From the NCBI GenBank assembly GCA_016704345.1, contig JADJAH010000038.1, positions 62,001 to 126,000 of the forward strand: a stretch of 64,000 nucleotides of DNA. Reading direction: 5' to 3'. The position numbers and the translations under genes are program-made. Position 1 is the first letter of the stretch. Each line of letters starts with the position of its first letter. Origin of the DNA: Ignavibacteria bacterium (lineage in GTDB: Bacteria; Bacteroidota; Ignavibacteria; Tepidaquicellales; Tepidaquicellaceae). The notes beneath the pieces were generated by a model, which saw nothing but the letters and a program-made list of their open reading frames with translations, ran no database searches and had not been told where the DNA came from. Positions 26,656-35,243 of this stretch are shown here, piece after piece.

Positions 26656-27573
26656 CTATCGCCGGTTCTTATACTCGTCGTAAATTCCCTGATGCGAAGG
26701 GTCAAAAGTCATTAACCGGTTATAAATGCTCCTGTCACCGTATTCCAAAAAGAGCTCTGCAATTTCAGTCGCCTTTGACTCGAAAAAAATATCAACATTA
26801 AAAGCCTTAACTTCTTTCTTCTTAATCGTGCTTATTTTATCAAGAGCTCCAAGAATATTTCTAAAAGCGTTCGATTTGTTCAACGCAAGAGAATCAAGCC
26901 CCGTCCACATATATTCAAAGTACCCGTTCCTGAATTCATCAAATCTAACGCTCATCAATTCCTGAATGATCTGAAGTCGGGAAGGTTTGGATCCGCCGCC
27001 GGTCTCTGTCCATCCGTTGGCATTGGAAGTAACCTTGTTGCAAATATCCAAGGCTTTCTGATAATATTTGTTGCCTCCTTTTGGATAGTAAGAGTCTTCG
27101 TCATAACCAACTAACAAATAGGCATAGTAATCAAGCAGACTCAAAAATGAGTCGAATCTAAAATCATTCTTTATAAAAGGTATGTTATCATTGTAGTAGA
27201 ATTCACATCTCTCATCAAGGAATCTGAACGCTGCCGAATTTCTTTGCTGACCATTCTTAAACGGATTGAAAACTTCTCTCTGGCTGGCAATGAAAAGTTT
27301 GGCTTCATAATTATATGTGGACAGATTCAGTCCGGTAAAACTGAATTGCATCTGTACTTTGATTGGGGGGATCTTTTCATCGTGATATTTATTCTTATTC
27401 AGATAATCCTGAACTTTCTGCTTGAAGTTTACGAGTTTCTGCTGGGCATCCGGCGGTATTTGCTGCATATCAACAATCACCTCAACATTAAGATCGGGCT
27501 GAGCCTCAGTACGCTCCGCAATTATGAAAAGCAGCATAACTGAAATCAAAAACCATTTTAATTGACTTTGCAT
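26656..27573 (-). CDS. DUF4835 family protein (PorD-like, type IX secretion associated)
   Basis: This is a 305-residue exported protein with a signal peptide (about 1-24, ending RTEAQ). The sequence matches the DUF4835 pattern: an N-terminal beta part (NVEVIVDMQQIPPDAQQ), then SFTGLNLSTYNYEAKLFIAS, then DSFLSLLDYYAYLLVGYD, and a helical C-terminus with FNVDIFFESKATEIAELF. Members of this family are named PorD in type IX secretion annotation, and genes of this kind usually stand near por genes. Here a PorV/PorQ-like gene is divergent from it. Confidence 0.82.
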   Translation of the reverse strand: MQSQLKWFLISVMLLFIIAERTEAQPDLNVEVIVDMQQIPPDAQQKLVNFKQKVQDYLNKNKYHDEKIPPIKVQMQFSFTGLNLSTYNYEAKLFIASQREVFNPFKNGQQRNSAAFRFLDERCEFYYNDNIPFIKNDFRFDSFLSLLDYYAYLLVGYDEDSYYPKGGNKYYQKALDICNKVTSNANGWTETGGGSKPSRLQIIQELMSVRFDEFRNGYFEYMWTGLDSLALNKSNAFRNILGALDKISTIKKKEVKAFNVDIFFESKATEIAELFLEYGDRSIYNRLMTFDPSHQGIYDEYKNRR

Positions 27574-27647
27574 TATTAAGTCTTTCTGTTAATTTGTTTT
27601 GTCAAATTTGGATTCTTATTCGTAAGAATCAATATAATCAGGATACG

Positions 27648-28472
27648 ATGAATATGAAAAGCAATCTTCTCTTCACGATCGCATTTTTTGCGTTTCAAAA
27701 CTCCCCGGCCCAGTTTGAAAGTACAGATTCAGACTCAAGAGCATCTGCCATGGGTGGAGCTTTTGTTTCATTGGCTAACAGTTCTTCTGCAGTATTCTAT
27801 AATCCGGCTGGCATAGGACAATTGAATAACAGATACTTGTCGGTTTTCTATGAGCCTTCGGTTTTTGGATTAAAGGAAATTTCAACTGGTGCGATAACAT
27901 ACACAGAGGCATTCAAGTTCGGAAATTTAGGACTGGGCCTCAGAACTTTTGGATTTGATCTTTACAGGGAATCCAAATTGACATTGGTTTACGCCGGTTC
28001 CCACAGAGATTTAATTTTTTGGGGAATTGGAATTAACTACTACAATCTTTCAATCTCAGGATACGGATCAGCATCATCGGCAGGTATTGATGCGGGTGCC
28101 TTAACAAAATTAGGCGATTATTTTTCCTGGGGATTAAGTGCAAGAAACATTACAGGTGCAAAGATTGGTATTACAGAGCAGGCAATTTCAAGGACATTTG
28201 TTACAGGATTCAAATACTGTCCTGCTGAAAAGACGAATATCTTGATTGATTTCGAAAAAGCTGTTGCGCAACCTGTTATGGTCAGGTTTGGAGCAGAGAT
28301 CTCACCGGTAAGTGTTTTGAGCCTCCGTGCAGGTATCAGTACTGAACCTGTTTCATATTCCGCCGGAGCCGGCTTCAAATATGGGATCTTCTGTTTGGAT
28401 TATTCCGTCACAGTTACAGAGCCGCTAGGGATAAGCAACAGATTCAACATTTCCTTAGATTTCGGAAAATAA
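27648..28472 (+). CDS. PorV/PorQ-family outer-membrane protein
   Basis: This encodes 274 residues with a signal peptide (about 1-22), followed by the family hallmark at the start of the barrel: DSRASAMGGAFVSLAN and SSAVFYNPAG. The rest is an amphipathic beta-strand series ending in NRFNISLDFGK with a terminal aromatic/basic end, typical of FadL-like PorV/PorQ barrels. The family acts in type IX secretion or surface attachment. The upstream TTG at 27594 in the same frame precedes the signal peptide, so the ATG at 27648 is chosen. It is divergent from the PorD-like gene (spacing 74 bases). Confidence 0.8.
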   Translation: MNMKSNLLFTIAFFAFQNSPAQFESTDSDSRASAMGGAFVSLANSSSAVFYNPAGIGQLNNRYLSVFYEPSVFGLKEISTGAITYTEAFKFGNLGLGLRTFGFDLYRESKLTLVYAGSHRDLIFWGIGINYYNLSISGYGSASSAGIDAGALTKLGDYFSWGLSARNITGAKIGITEQAISRTFVTGFKYCPAEKTNILIDFEKAVAQPVMVRFGAEISPVSVLSLRAGISTEPVSYSAGAGFKYGIFCLDYSVTVTEPLGISNRFNISLDFGK

Positions 28473-28533
28473 TTGTCATCTGAAAAATTCTTAATAAGAC
28501 TTTTGATTAATGTAATCTCATCCTAAACTCAAT

Positions 28534-29490
28534 ATGAAATATAGACGACTTGGAAATTGCGGAGCAAAAGTAAGCATCATAGGGCTCGGAAGCTGGCTTA
28601 CTTTAGGCGGGGCGGTTGATGAAAAAACCGGGAAGAAACTCGTCCGGATTGCGCTGGACTCAGGCATAAATTTCTTTGACTCGGCAGATGTGTACGCTCT
28701 TGGAAAAGCAGAACAGTTTTACGGCAAGGTACTTTCAGGAATTAAGAGGCAGGACCTTTTCCTGGCATCGAAATGCTTTTGGCCTATGTCTGAAAATCCG
28801 AATGACAAAGGACTTTCCAGAAAACATGTATACGAATCAGTGCATAATTCACTCAAATATCTGAAGACTGATTACATCGATCTTTATCAATGTCACAGAT
28901 TTGATACGGAGACTCCGGTCGAGGAAACATGCAGGGCATTTAATACACTAATCGAGCAGGGCAAGATCCTGTATTGGGGAACAAGCGAATGGACAAAGGA
29001 ACAATTGCAATCGGCAATAGAACTTTGTGAAAAGTATAACCTGCACAAGCCTGTCAGTAATCAACCGCAATACAGTTTGTTGGCGAGGCAAATTGAGACC
29101 AATGGTGTTATGAACTATTGTAAGAAGAACGGAATTGGGCTTGTAGTTTGGTCGCCGCTGGCACAAGGAGTACTTACCGGTAAATATAATTCGGGAAAGA
29201 TTTCTGAGGATACAAGGCTTGGCAACAAGCGATACAGTAAGTTCGTTGAATCATATATGACCAAGCAGAATGTTTCGAGGGTAGGAAAGTTAGTTGACAC
29301 TGCAAAAAGACTGGGAACAACTCCCTCCAATCTTGCCTTGCTATGGTGTCTTAGAAATAATATCGTGGCTTCTACAATCACTTCGGCAACCAAAGAAGCT
29401 CAGCTGATAGAAAACATTAAAGCCGCTGAACTAGAAATAAGCGAAAGCGAAATTTCCGGTATTGACAAAATATTCAAATCATCCAAATGA
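28534..29490 (+). CDS. Aldo/keto reductase
   Basis: This is an NADPH-dependent oxidoreductase of the AKR superfamily, 318 residues, in a TIM barrel. The catalytic residues are visible: Asp and Tyr in NFFDSADVYALGKAE (about 47-61), Lys in LASKCF and His in YQCHRFD. The family signature GLGSWLTLGG is near the start. It resembles the Kv-beta/YghZ branch. The substrate cannot be told. It begins a run with a PfkB kinase (4-base overlap), an RfbD-like reductase and serS. Confidence 0.9.
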   Translation: MKYRRLGNCGAKVSIIGLGSWLTLGGAVDEKTGKKLVRIALDSGINFFDSADVYALGKAEQFYGKVLSGIKRQDLFLASKCFWPMSENPNDKGLSRKHVYESVHNSLKYLKTDYIDLYQCHRFDTETPVEETCRAFNTLIEQGKILYWGTSEWTKEQLQSAIELCEKYNLHKPVSNQPQYSLLARQIETNGVMNYCKKNGIGLVVWSPLAQGVLTGKYNSGKISEDTRLGNKRYSKFVESYMTKQNVSRVGKLVDTAKRLGTTPSNLALLWCLRNNIVASTITSATKEAQLIENIKAAELEISESEISGIDKIFKSSK

Positions 29491-30422
29491 ACTATCTTGT
29501 AATAGGGGAGCCGTGCGTTGATGTTATTCATAAGGCAGACGGCGAAAAAATTCACAGCTACGGCGGCATACTTTATTCGGTAATCAGTATGGCAGTACTT
29601 GCAGGTAAGGAAGATTCGGTCATACCTCTAATGAATGTCGGAGATGATGAATACGACAACATAATGGCAATCCTTGCAAAGTATCCTAGAATAAAGACAC
29701 ACGGAGTCAATAAGCTGAGGCATCCTACAAGGAAAGTGAATCTCTATTACAATATGTACAATACCGACAAAAGTGCACGCATTGAAAAATCAACAGAACC
29801 TACATATACTCTTAGTTACGGCGAATGCGAAGGATTTCTTGGAAGGGCGGATGCTATCCTTGTGAATATGATTTCCGGAGTTGATATAACGATCAATACA
29901 CTGAAGAACATAAGAAAGAATTTTTCGGGATTCATGCATATTGATATTCACAACATTGTAATGCATACGGGTAATGACGGTAAGCGAGTACATGTTCCGG
30001 TTGACAACTGGTATGAATGGTGCACACACACCGATACGGTTCAGATGAATCAGTTTGAAGTGTCCATACTCAGCATGGAAAAACTGACCGAGTATAAAAT
30101 TGCAGAGAAGATATTGCTCAATAAAAATTATCCTGTCAAAGGTATGATCGTTACAAGGGGCGTTGACGGTTCGATAGGTTATACCAAGACTGAGAAAACT
30201 TATGGTAAAGAAACATTCTTCGATCTTGATCAGATACATATCGCGGCAATTGAAAATTCAAAATTCATAGACTCCACCGGTTGCGGAGATGTGTTTGCAT
30301 CTTCATTCACACTTGATTACTCAAAGAATTCGAATTTTGAAAAGAGCTTGCACTATGCTAACAGACTGGCTTCTTACAATACTTCTCTGGAAGGTATCGA
30401 TGAACTTCACAAACTAGCCTGA
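29487..30422 (+). CDS. PfkB-family carbohydrate kinase
   Basis: This ribokinase-type sugar or nucleoside kinase has 311 residues. The N-terminal GEPCVDVIHKADG and GGILYSV (first PfkB signature) and the C-terminal DSTGCGDVFASSF (catalytic Asp and anion hole, about 262-274) are clear. The substrate-binding half is divergent, so the sugar cannot be named. It overlaps the aldo/keto reductase stop by ATGA, suggesting a shared pathway. Confidence 0.87.
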   Translation: MNYLVIGEPCVDVIHKADGEKIHSYGGILYSVISMAVLAGKEDSVIPLMNVGDDEYDNIMAILAKYPRIKTHGVNKLRHPTRKVNLYYNMYNTDKSARIEKSTEPTYTLSYGECEGFLGRADAILVNMISGVDITINTLKNIRKNFSGFMHIDIHNIVMHTGNDGKRVHVPVDNWYEWCTHTDTVQMNQFEVSILSMEKLTEYKIAEKILLNKNYPVKGMIVTRGVDGSIGYTKTEKTYGKETFFDLDQIHIAAIENSKFIDSTGCGDVFASSFTLDYSKNSNFEKSLHYANRLASYNTSLEGIDELHKLA

Positions 30423-30442
30423 ATGAAAGCAGTTTGCAAAGT

Positions 30443-31336
30443 ATGAATATTCTGGTAACGGGTTCAAACGGGCTTCTCGGACAGGCAGTCTCAAAAATGT
30501 TTATCAGAGAAACTGATCATGACATCATGCTTACATCGGCAGAAGATGGTTCTTATGTGAAGGATATTCATGAGTACCACACACTCGACATAACCAGGAA
30601 AGATGATGTTAAAAAGATAGCGTCGGAATTTATTCCTGACGTGATCGTAAATTGTGCCGCATTTACAAACGTTGATCTTTGTGAAACTGAAAGAGAACTC
30701 TCCTGGAAGATAAATGTGGATGGCGTTAAGAATCTGATCATTGCGGCAAGAATCAACAATGCACGGGTTATTCATTTTTCAACTGATTATGTGTTTGACG
30801 GCAAGAACGGCCCGTACTCGGAGGAGGATGTTCCAAATCCAATTTCATTTTACGGCAGAGAAAAACTTGCAAGCGAGAATGCACTCAAAACCAGTGACGT
30901 TAATCATACAATCATCAGGACACTTGTTTTGTATGGCACGGGGGAAAAAGTGAAGTCGAATTTTGTTCTGTGGATGATCGATAAATTAAAAAATAATGAA
31001 CCTGTTAATATTGTCACGGATCAGATTAGCAATGTAACAATGATTGAGGACCTCGCTCTTGGTACCATGAGAATAGTTGACAGGGGATGCTCGGGCATCT
31101 ACAATATTGCTGGAAATGATATTCTGTCGCGTTATGATTTTGCTATGAAAGTTTGTGAAGTCTTTGGATATGATAAAGGACTTGTAAGACCAATAACATC
31201 AGAATTACTTAATCAGCCTGCTCCAAGGCCGATGAAGTCAGGGCTTACAACATTTAAAGCTGAAGCCGAACTGGGATTCAGAACCATGGATTCTCTCGAA
31301 GGCCTTCAGTTATTGAAGTATCAACTCGGTTCATAA
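30443..31336 (+). CDS. dTDP-4-dehydrorhamnose reductase-like SDR (RfbD-like)
   Basis: This extended short-chain dehydrogenase has 297 residues. It has the NAD(P)-binding GSNGLLGQ at the N-terminus, VNCAAFTNVDLCETE, FSTDYVFDG, and the catalytic Tyr-Lys in FYGREKLASE, the RfbD pattern. It would reduce a nucleotide-linked 4-keto sugar, or act on S-adenosylmethionine-like substrates as some relatives do. No rfbA, rfbB or rfbC lies nearby, so a rhamnose role is not certain. The ATG at 30443 is preferred to the TTG at 30434. Confidence 0.82.
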   Translation: MNILVTGSNGLLGQAVSKMFIRETDHDIMLTSAEDGSYVKDIHEYHTLDITRKDDVKKIASEFIPDVIVNCAAFTNVDLCETERELSWKINVDGVKNLIIAARINNARVIHFSTDYVFDGKNGPYSEEDVPNPISFYGREKLASENALKTSDVNHTIIRTLVLYGTGEKVKSNFVLWMIDKLKNNEPVNIVTDQISNVTMIEDLALGTMRIVDRGCSGIYNIAGNDILSRYDFAMKVCEVFGYDKGLVRPITSELLNQPAPRPMKSGLTTFKAEAELGFRTMDSLEGLQLLKYQLGS

Positions 31337-31349
31337 AATTATCTAAAAA

Positions 31350-32624
31350 ATGCTTGACATAAGAATAATAAGGGAAAACTTAAATGCTGTAAAAGAGAAG
31401 CTCATTCTGAGAGGTGAGAAGATTGATGCAGTAGAGAAAGTATTTGAATCTGATAAGCAGAGACTCGAACTAATTAAAAGATCTGAGAAACTTAAAGAAT
31501 TGAGGAACTCGGTTTCGGAAGAGATCGCGAAGCTTAAGCGTGAAAAAATAAATGCGGATGAAAAGATCTCAGAAATGAAAAAGGTATCCGATGAGATCAA
31601 AATGCTGGATGACAATCTCCGAGTAATAGATACAGAAATCAATGACCTTCTTAGTTATGTTCCTAACCTGCCGCATGAATCAGTGCCTCTTGGAAAAACG
31701 CAGGATGACAATGTGGAAGTGAAGCAATGGGGAGACAGAAAGGAATTCTCTTTCAAACCAAAGGATCATGTTGAAATTGGTAAGCACCTCGATATACTTG
31801 ACTTTGAGAGGGCGACAAAGATATCCGGAAGCGGTTTTGCACTTTACAAAGGCAAGGGTGCACGACTTGAAAGAGCGCTCATAAATTTTATGCTGGATGA
31901 ACAGGGGAAGAACGGATACCGCGAAGTGATCACACCCGTACTTGTAACAAGGGAGTCAATGCAGGCGGCGGAAAAGGTTCCGAAGTTTGAAGAAGATATG
32001 TATTATATGGAGAAAGATGATTTGTTTGCTATACCGACTGCGGAAGTTTCTATTCTTAACATCCACAGAGATGAAATTTTCAAAGCAGAAGAACTGCCCG
32101 TGAAGTATTGCGGATTTACAAATTGCTTCAGGCGTGAAGCCGGCAGTTATGGCAAGGACACAAAAGGATTTTTAAGAGTGCATCAGTTCAATAAAGTTGA
32201 GCTGATTACTTTTTGTGAACCCGAGACATCTTATGATGAATTGCAGAGGATGCTGCTGCATGCATGCGGAATTCTGGAGAAGCTCAATGTGCATTACAGA
32301 GTAATTGAATTATGTACAGGTGATATAGGATTTGCGGCATCAAAGTGCTATGATATCGAAGTATGGTCGCACGCTGAAAACAAATGGCTGGAGGCATCTT
32401 CAGTCAGCAATTGCACCGACTTTCAATCGAGAAGAGCATTGGCTCGATACAGAAAATCTACAGAAGGCGGTAAATCAAAAACTGAGTTTGTACACATACT
32501 GAACGGTTCCGGGTTGGCAACTTCGAGGCTCATGGTTGCAATGCTTGAAGCAAATCAAACAGATACCGGTAATGTCAATGTACCGGAAGTATTGAGAAGT
32601 TATACGGGATTTGACCTGATCTAA
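31350..32624 (+). CDS. serS: Seryl-tRNA synthetase
   Basis: This class II synthetase has 424 residues. The N-terminal long coiled-coil arm (about 25-105, Lys/Glu-rich) binds the tRNA variable arm. The class II motifs are visible: motif 2 in NCFRREAGSYGKDTKG with VHQFNKVEL, and motif 3 in NGSGLATSRLMVAMLE. It charges tRNA-Ser with serine. It is the last gene of the run and is convergent with nuoJ only ten bases away. Confidence 0.97.
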   Translation: MLDIRIIRENLNAVKEKLILRGEKIDAVEKVFESDKQRLELIKRSEKLKELRNSVSEEIAKLKREKINADEKISEMKKVSDEIKMLDDNLRVIDTEINDLLSYVPNLPHESVPLGKTQDDNVEVKQWGDRKEFSFKPKDHVEIGKHLDILDFERATKISGSGFALYKGKGARLERALINFMLDEQGKNGYREVITPVLVTRESMQAAEKVPKFEEDMYYMEKDDLFAIPTAEVSILNIHRDEIFKAEELPVKYCGFTNCFRREAGSYGKDTKGFLRVHQFNKVELITFCEPETSYDELQRMLLHACGILEKLNVHYRVIELCTGDIGFAASKCYDIEVWSHAENKWLEASSVSNCTDFQSRRALARYRKSTEGGKSKTEFVHILNGSGLATSRLMVAMLEANQTDTGNVNVPEVLRSYTGFDLI

Positions 32625-32634
32625 GATTTAGGTC

Positions 32635-33153
32635 TTAATCAAACTTCTTCTTTGCCAAGACCACTGCACCCACAATTGCTGCAAGCAACAGGAAAGAAGC
32701 CAGCTCGAATGGAAAAGAATAGTTTGTAAAGAGTTCTGCTCCAAGATATTCTGCTTTGCCTATCTCCAGGGCTTTTTCCGACATCGTATTGAACTTGCCG
32801 GAAAATCCCGAATAAAGCGTAAATCCAAGTATGCAAAACAGAAGTATGGAAAGCAAAACTGCAGTTATCTTCTTGTATGAAAATTTTTCTGTAAACTTAC
32901 TTTCATCGTGAAGATGGAGAAGCATTATAACGAAAAGGAAGAGAACCATGATGGCTCCCATGTAAACGAGCACCTGGATTATGGCGATAAACTGCGCTTT
33001 CAGCAGTAGGTACAATCCTGAAACGCAGAAGAAGTTGAGTATGAGATAAAGAGCGCTTGTGATGGGATTTCTTCGTGTGATCATCATCAGTGCAGAACCA
33101 ACCGCAGATACAGCCATCACGAAGAACATTACGGTTTCCAGATCAAACTTCAT
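32635..33153 (-). CDS. nuoJ: NADH-quinone oxidoreductase subunit J, solitary
   Basis: This 172-residue protein has five membrane helices. The third, with the family text VLVYMGAIMVLFLFVIMLL, carries the pi-bulge helix that links the quinone site to proton channels in complex I. It lies alone, far from nuoABCDEF (40.9-45.7 kb) and without nuoH, I or K next to it, which is unusual for this gene. It is transcribed toward serS with no room for a separate terminator. Confidence 0.93.
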   Translation of the reverse strand: MKFDLETVMFFVMAVSAVGSALMMITRRNPITSALYLILNFFCVSGLYLLLKAQFIAIIQVLVYMGAIMVLFLFVIMLLHLHDESKFTEKFSYKKITAVLLSILLFCILGFTLYSGFSGKFNTMSEKALEIGKAEYLGAELFTNYSFPFELASFLLLAAIVGAVVLAKKKFD

Positions 33154-33271
33154 TTGTCAAAATTAATTCGTCGCAATATATAATTTATTGTCAAGATTTG
33201 TAATTCCTTTATACAGGGAGTTAGGATAGAAATGAAATCCCAATCAAACTTCATTCAAAATATTTGTTCAA

Positions 33272-34156
33272 ATGAATTCAAAAAAAACTCCTGTGGCAGA
33301 CACTCTGCTTAGTGATTCGAAAAAGAAGAGGATAAGAAAGCACATACAAAGCGAAGAACTTGGAGACATCATTAATATCCTTGATAGAGTTTCAACGTCA
33401 CATGCCGGAACAGCAAAAACAAAGGACAAGCGATTCGTAATTCATGAACTGGTCAAACATGTACATGATAATTGTCAGGATATTGAAAAAGTGTTTTTCG
33501 GTTACGGAAAATATTTGTGTGAAATTGATAGCGATAATGCAAAGGAAGTAGGGGTCTCAATCATCTGGCGCGGGTACAGGCAGAATCCGGGAGTTACGGA
33601 AAAACAATTGCTGAGAATTGCAGATGACAAGAACTGGGAAGTAAGGGAGTATGCCGGATCTGCATTTGCAAGTGTTCTAAGAGAAAACCCGAAGCTTCAG
33701 AGTAAGATGATAAAATGGTCAGGTCACAGATCTGAAAATATCCGCAGAGCGGTTGTCTTCTCATCACTTGCTTACAAAGAAAGAGGTGACACGTCAAAGG
33801 CATTTGAAATTCTATCTCTGTTGATGAGCGATAGCTCTAATTATGTTAAGAAGAATCTCGGGCCGTTTATTCTTGGCAGCCATTTTGGCAACAATTTTCC
33901 GGATGCAACTTTTGAATTCTTGTTGGATCACAGCAAATCCAAAGATACAAACGTTTTGTGGAATGTGGCTATGAGTTTTAACAACAGCTTTGGAAATCGT
34001 TACCCAAAAGAAGCGCTTGAGATCCTTTCACTGATTTCACAATCAAATCTGCCTTCTGTTAATAGAGCGATTGTATCAACTTTAAAACATTTGAATAAGC
34101 GTAACGAAAATATTGTTAAGGCATTTTGTCTGGCAAAGGGTATTGTCATAAAATGA
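33272..34156 (+). CDS. HEAT-repeat protein, DNA alkylation repair (AlkD)-like
   Basis: This is a 294-residue all-helical protein without a signal peptide. Helical repeats such as DDKNWEVREYAGSAFASVL and SENIRRAVVFSSLAY resemble the AlkD/AlkC HEAT-repeat DNA glycosylases, which bind alkylated bases from the DNA backbone side. The typical catalytic Asp/Trp cannot be assigned with certainty, so the activity is tentative. The gene is single and ends just before a terminator hairpin. Confidence 0.65.
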   Translation: MNSKKTPVADTLLSDSKKKRIRKHIQSEELGDIINILDRVSTSHAGTAKTKDKRFVIHELVKHVHDNCQDIEKVFFGYGKYLCEIDSDNAKEVGVSIIWRGYRQNPGVTEKQLLRIADDKNWEVREYAGSAFASVLRENPKLQSKMIKWSGHRSENIRRAVVFSSLAYKERGDTSKAFEILSLLMSDSSNYVKKNLGPFILGSHFGNNFPDATFEFLLDHSKSKDTNVLWNVAMSFNNSFGNRYPKEALEILSLISQSNLPSVNRAIVSTLKHLNKRNENIVKAFCLAKGIVIK

Positions 34157-34157
34157 A

Positions 34158-34181
34158 AGAGCCTCCAAAAGAGGAGGCTCT
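34158..34181. terminator. Hairpin between convergent genes
   Basis: AGAGCCTCC and GGAGGCTCT (34158-34166 and 34173-34181) form a perfect 9-bp stem with a six-base loop. There is no strong T run on the + side. Read on the minus strand it is followed by TTTCATTTTA, so it suits the lipoprotein gene better. Confidence 0.7.
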
Positions 34182-34207
34182 AGATAAACTGCTTGTTGCA
34201 AAAGGCC

Positions 34208-34873
34208 TTATTTCCTTACGACACCGGATGCTACAAATTCCTCAACGGTTGACTTGGCATAAGATTGCGCAAAATCCTTCATTGACTGCGGATTGAATGT
34301 CTCTGATTGTGCAGACCAAACTAATTGTTCTGTTCCAACATTGTAGAAGTTAGAAGCAAAGAAATAATTGGTTTGCTTAGTATAATATCCGGGGGAGTAA
34401 GCATTATTCCATGCTCCGTAATAATAGCTGTTGAATCCGTAATAGCCTGCATATGGGGAATATGTCGGACCGTAAGAGTAAGTTCCCGGCACATATCTTT
34501 CTTCTTCCTTTTTGTCTACCAGCGAAATAACAAAGGCTCCGTCAACTCCTGCTGCTTTCAACTCTGCTACTATTTTTTCTCTGACGCTTGCATCCACTTT
34601 GCCATCGTTGTCTGAATCAAGGAAAGTATCCGTGATCAGGTTCGTTCCTGAAACTGCATTTATGCCATAGCTTTTAAGATTCGATGCAACCGCATTCTCA
34701 ACAGTTGATCTTTTAACTATATCTTTTGAAACACCCAGCACAACGATCTTATTGTATTTTTGAGACGTAGCTCCCGGTTTTTTCCAGGTTCCCGTAACTT
34801 CCGTAACTGAAGAGCACGAATTCAGGCTGATTGAAAGTGCTGCAAGTAGTACAAAGATTATTGCTTTTTTCAT
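34208..34873 (-). CDS. Lipoprotein with Tyr/Gly-rich insertion (DUF4136-like)
   Basis: This encodes 221 residues with a lipoprotein signal ending in the lipobox SLNSC. The first domain (about 30-120) has alternating strands and helices (KIVVLGVSKDIVKRSTVEN) resembling DUF4136/GNA1162-type periplasmic lipoproteins. Residues about 125-165 are rich in Tyr, Gly and Pro. An EF-like DSDNDGKVD occurs near 83-91. The function is unknown. The frame continues upstream to 34999, but the ATG at 34873 fits the signal peptide. Confidence 0.75.
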   Translation of the reverse strand: MKKAIIFVLLAALSISLNSCSSVTEVTGTWKKPGATSQKYNKIVVLGVSKDIVKRSTVENAVASNLKSYGINAVSGTNLITDTFLDSDNDGKVDASVREKIVAELKAAGVDGAFVISLVDKKEEERYVPGTYSYGPTYSPYAGYYGFNSYYYGAWNNAYSPGYYTKQTNYFFASNFYNVGTEQLVWSAQSETFNPQSMKDFAQSYAKSTVEEFVASGVVRK

Positions 34874-35181
34874 TGTTATTATTAATTGGTTTGATGTACT
34901 CGATTTTGGAAAATTCATCAAAGTCTTAAACCGGATTGGCATTGCTGAAACTTGTTTAAGAATTATCCTGATACAAAAATAGGCAATGAAGCTCTGCATT
35001 TCAAGGGCTCTTTACTATTGCAAATTATTGGATATCAATGTGACTATGAGATCTTGTTGCTGATTTTGCGGCAGAGGGAATATCATATCCACGGGATTTT
35101 GACTTAGATTAATTTTAGTGCAGCTGCGTAATTGCAGCTTTAGATACAGAGTTATCAAAGTGGTTTATTTGAGTTACGACA
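34874..35181. other. Intergenic region, nothing recognised
   Basis: This spacer lies upstream of the lipoprotein gene (minus strand) and downstream of the large secreted protein gene. A short inverted pair AGCTGC/GCAGCT occurs near 35120. No gene or RNA is supported. Confidence 0.4.
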
Positions 35182-35210
35182 TAAAAAAAGCCGGGTGATT
35201 AAACCCGGCT
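35182..35210 (-). terminator. Intrinsic terminator of the large secreted-protein gene
   Basis: On the minus strand AGCCGGGT/ACCCGGCT form an 8-bp GC-rich stem (35203-35210 and 35189-35196) followed by seven T. It lies 34 bases past the stop of the gene at 35244. Almost the same stem ends the related gene at 48001. Confidence 0.88.
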
Positions 35211-35243
35211 CTTCATAACTAAGTACAACTTTGATAAGTGATG

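Noticed and set aside
27244..27543. 99-codon + strand ORF over the PorD-like gene
   Set aside because: It is the antisense shadow of the conserved DUF4835 reading frame.
30434..31336. Rhamnose pathway operon
   Set aside because: Only an RfbD-like reductase is present; RfbA, RfbB and RfbC are not seen, so the pathway is not supported.
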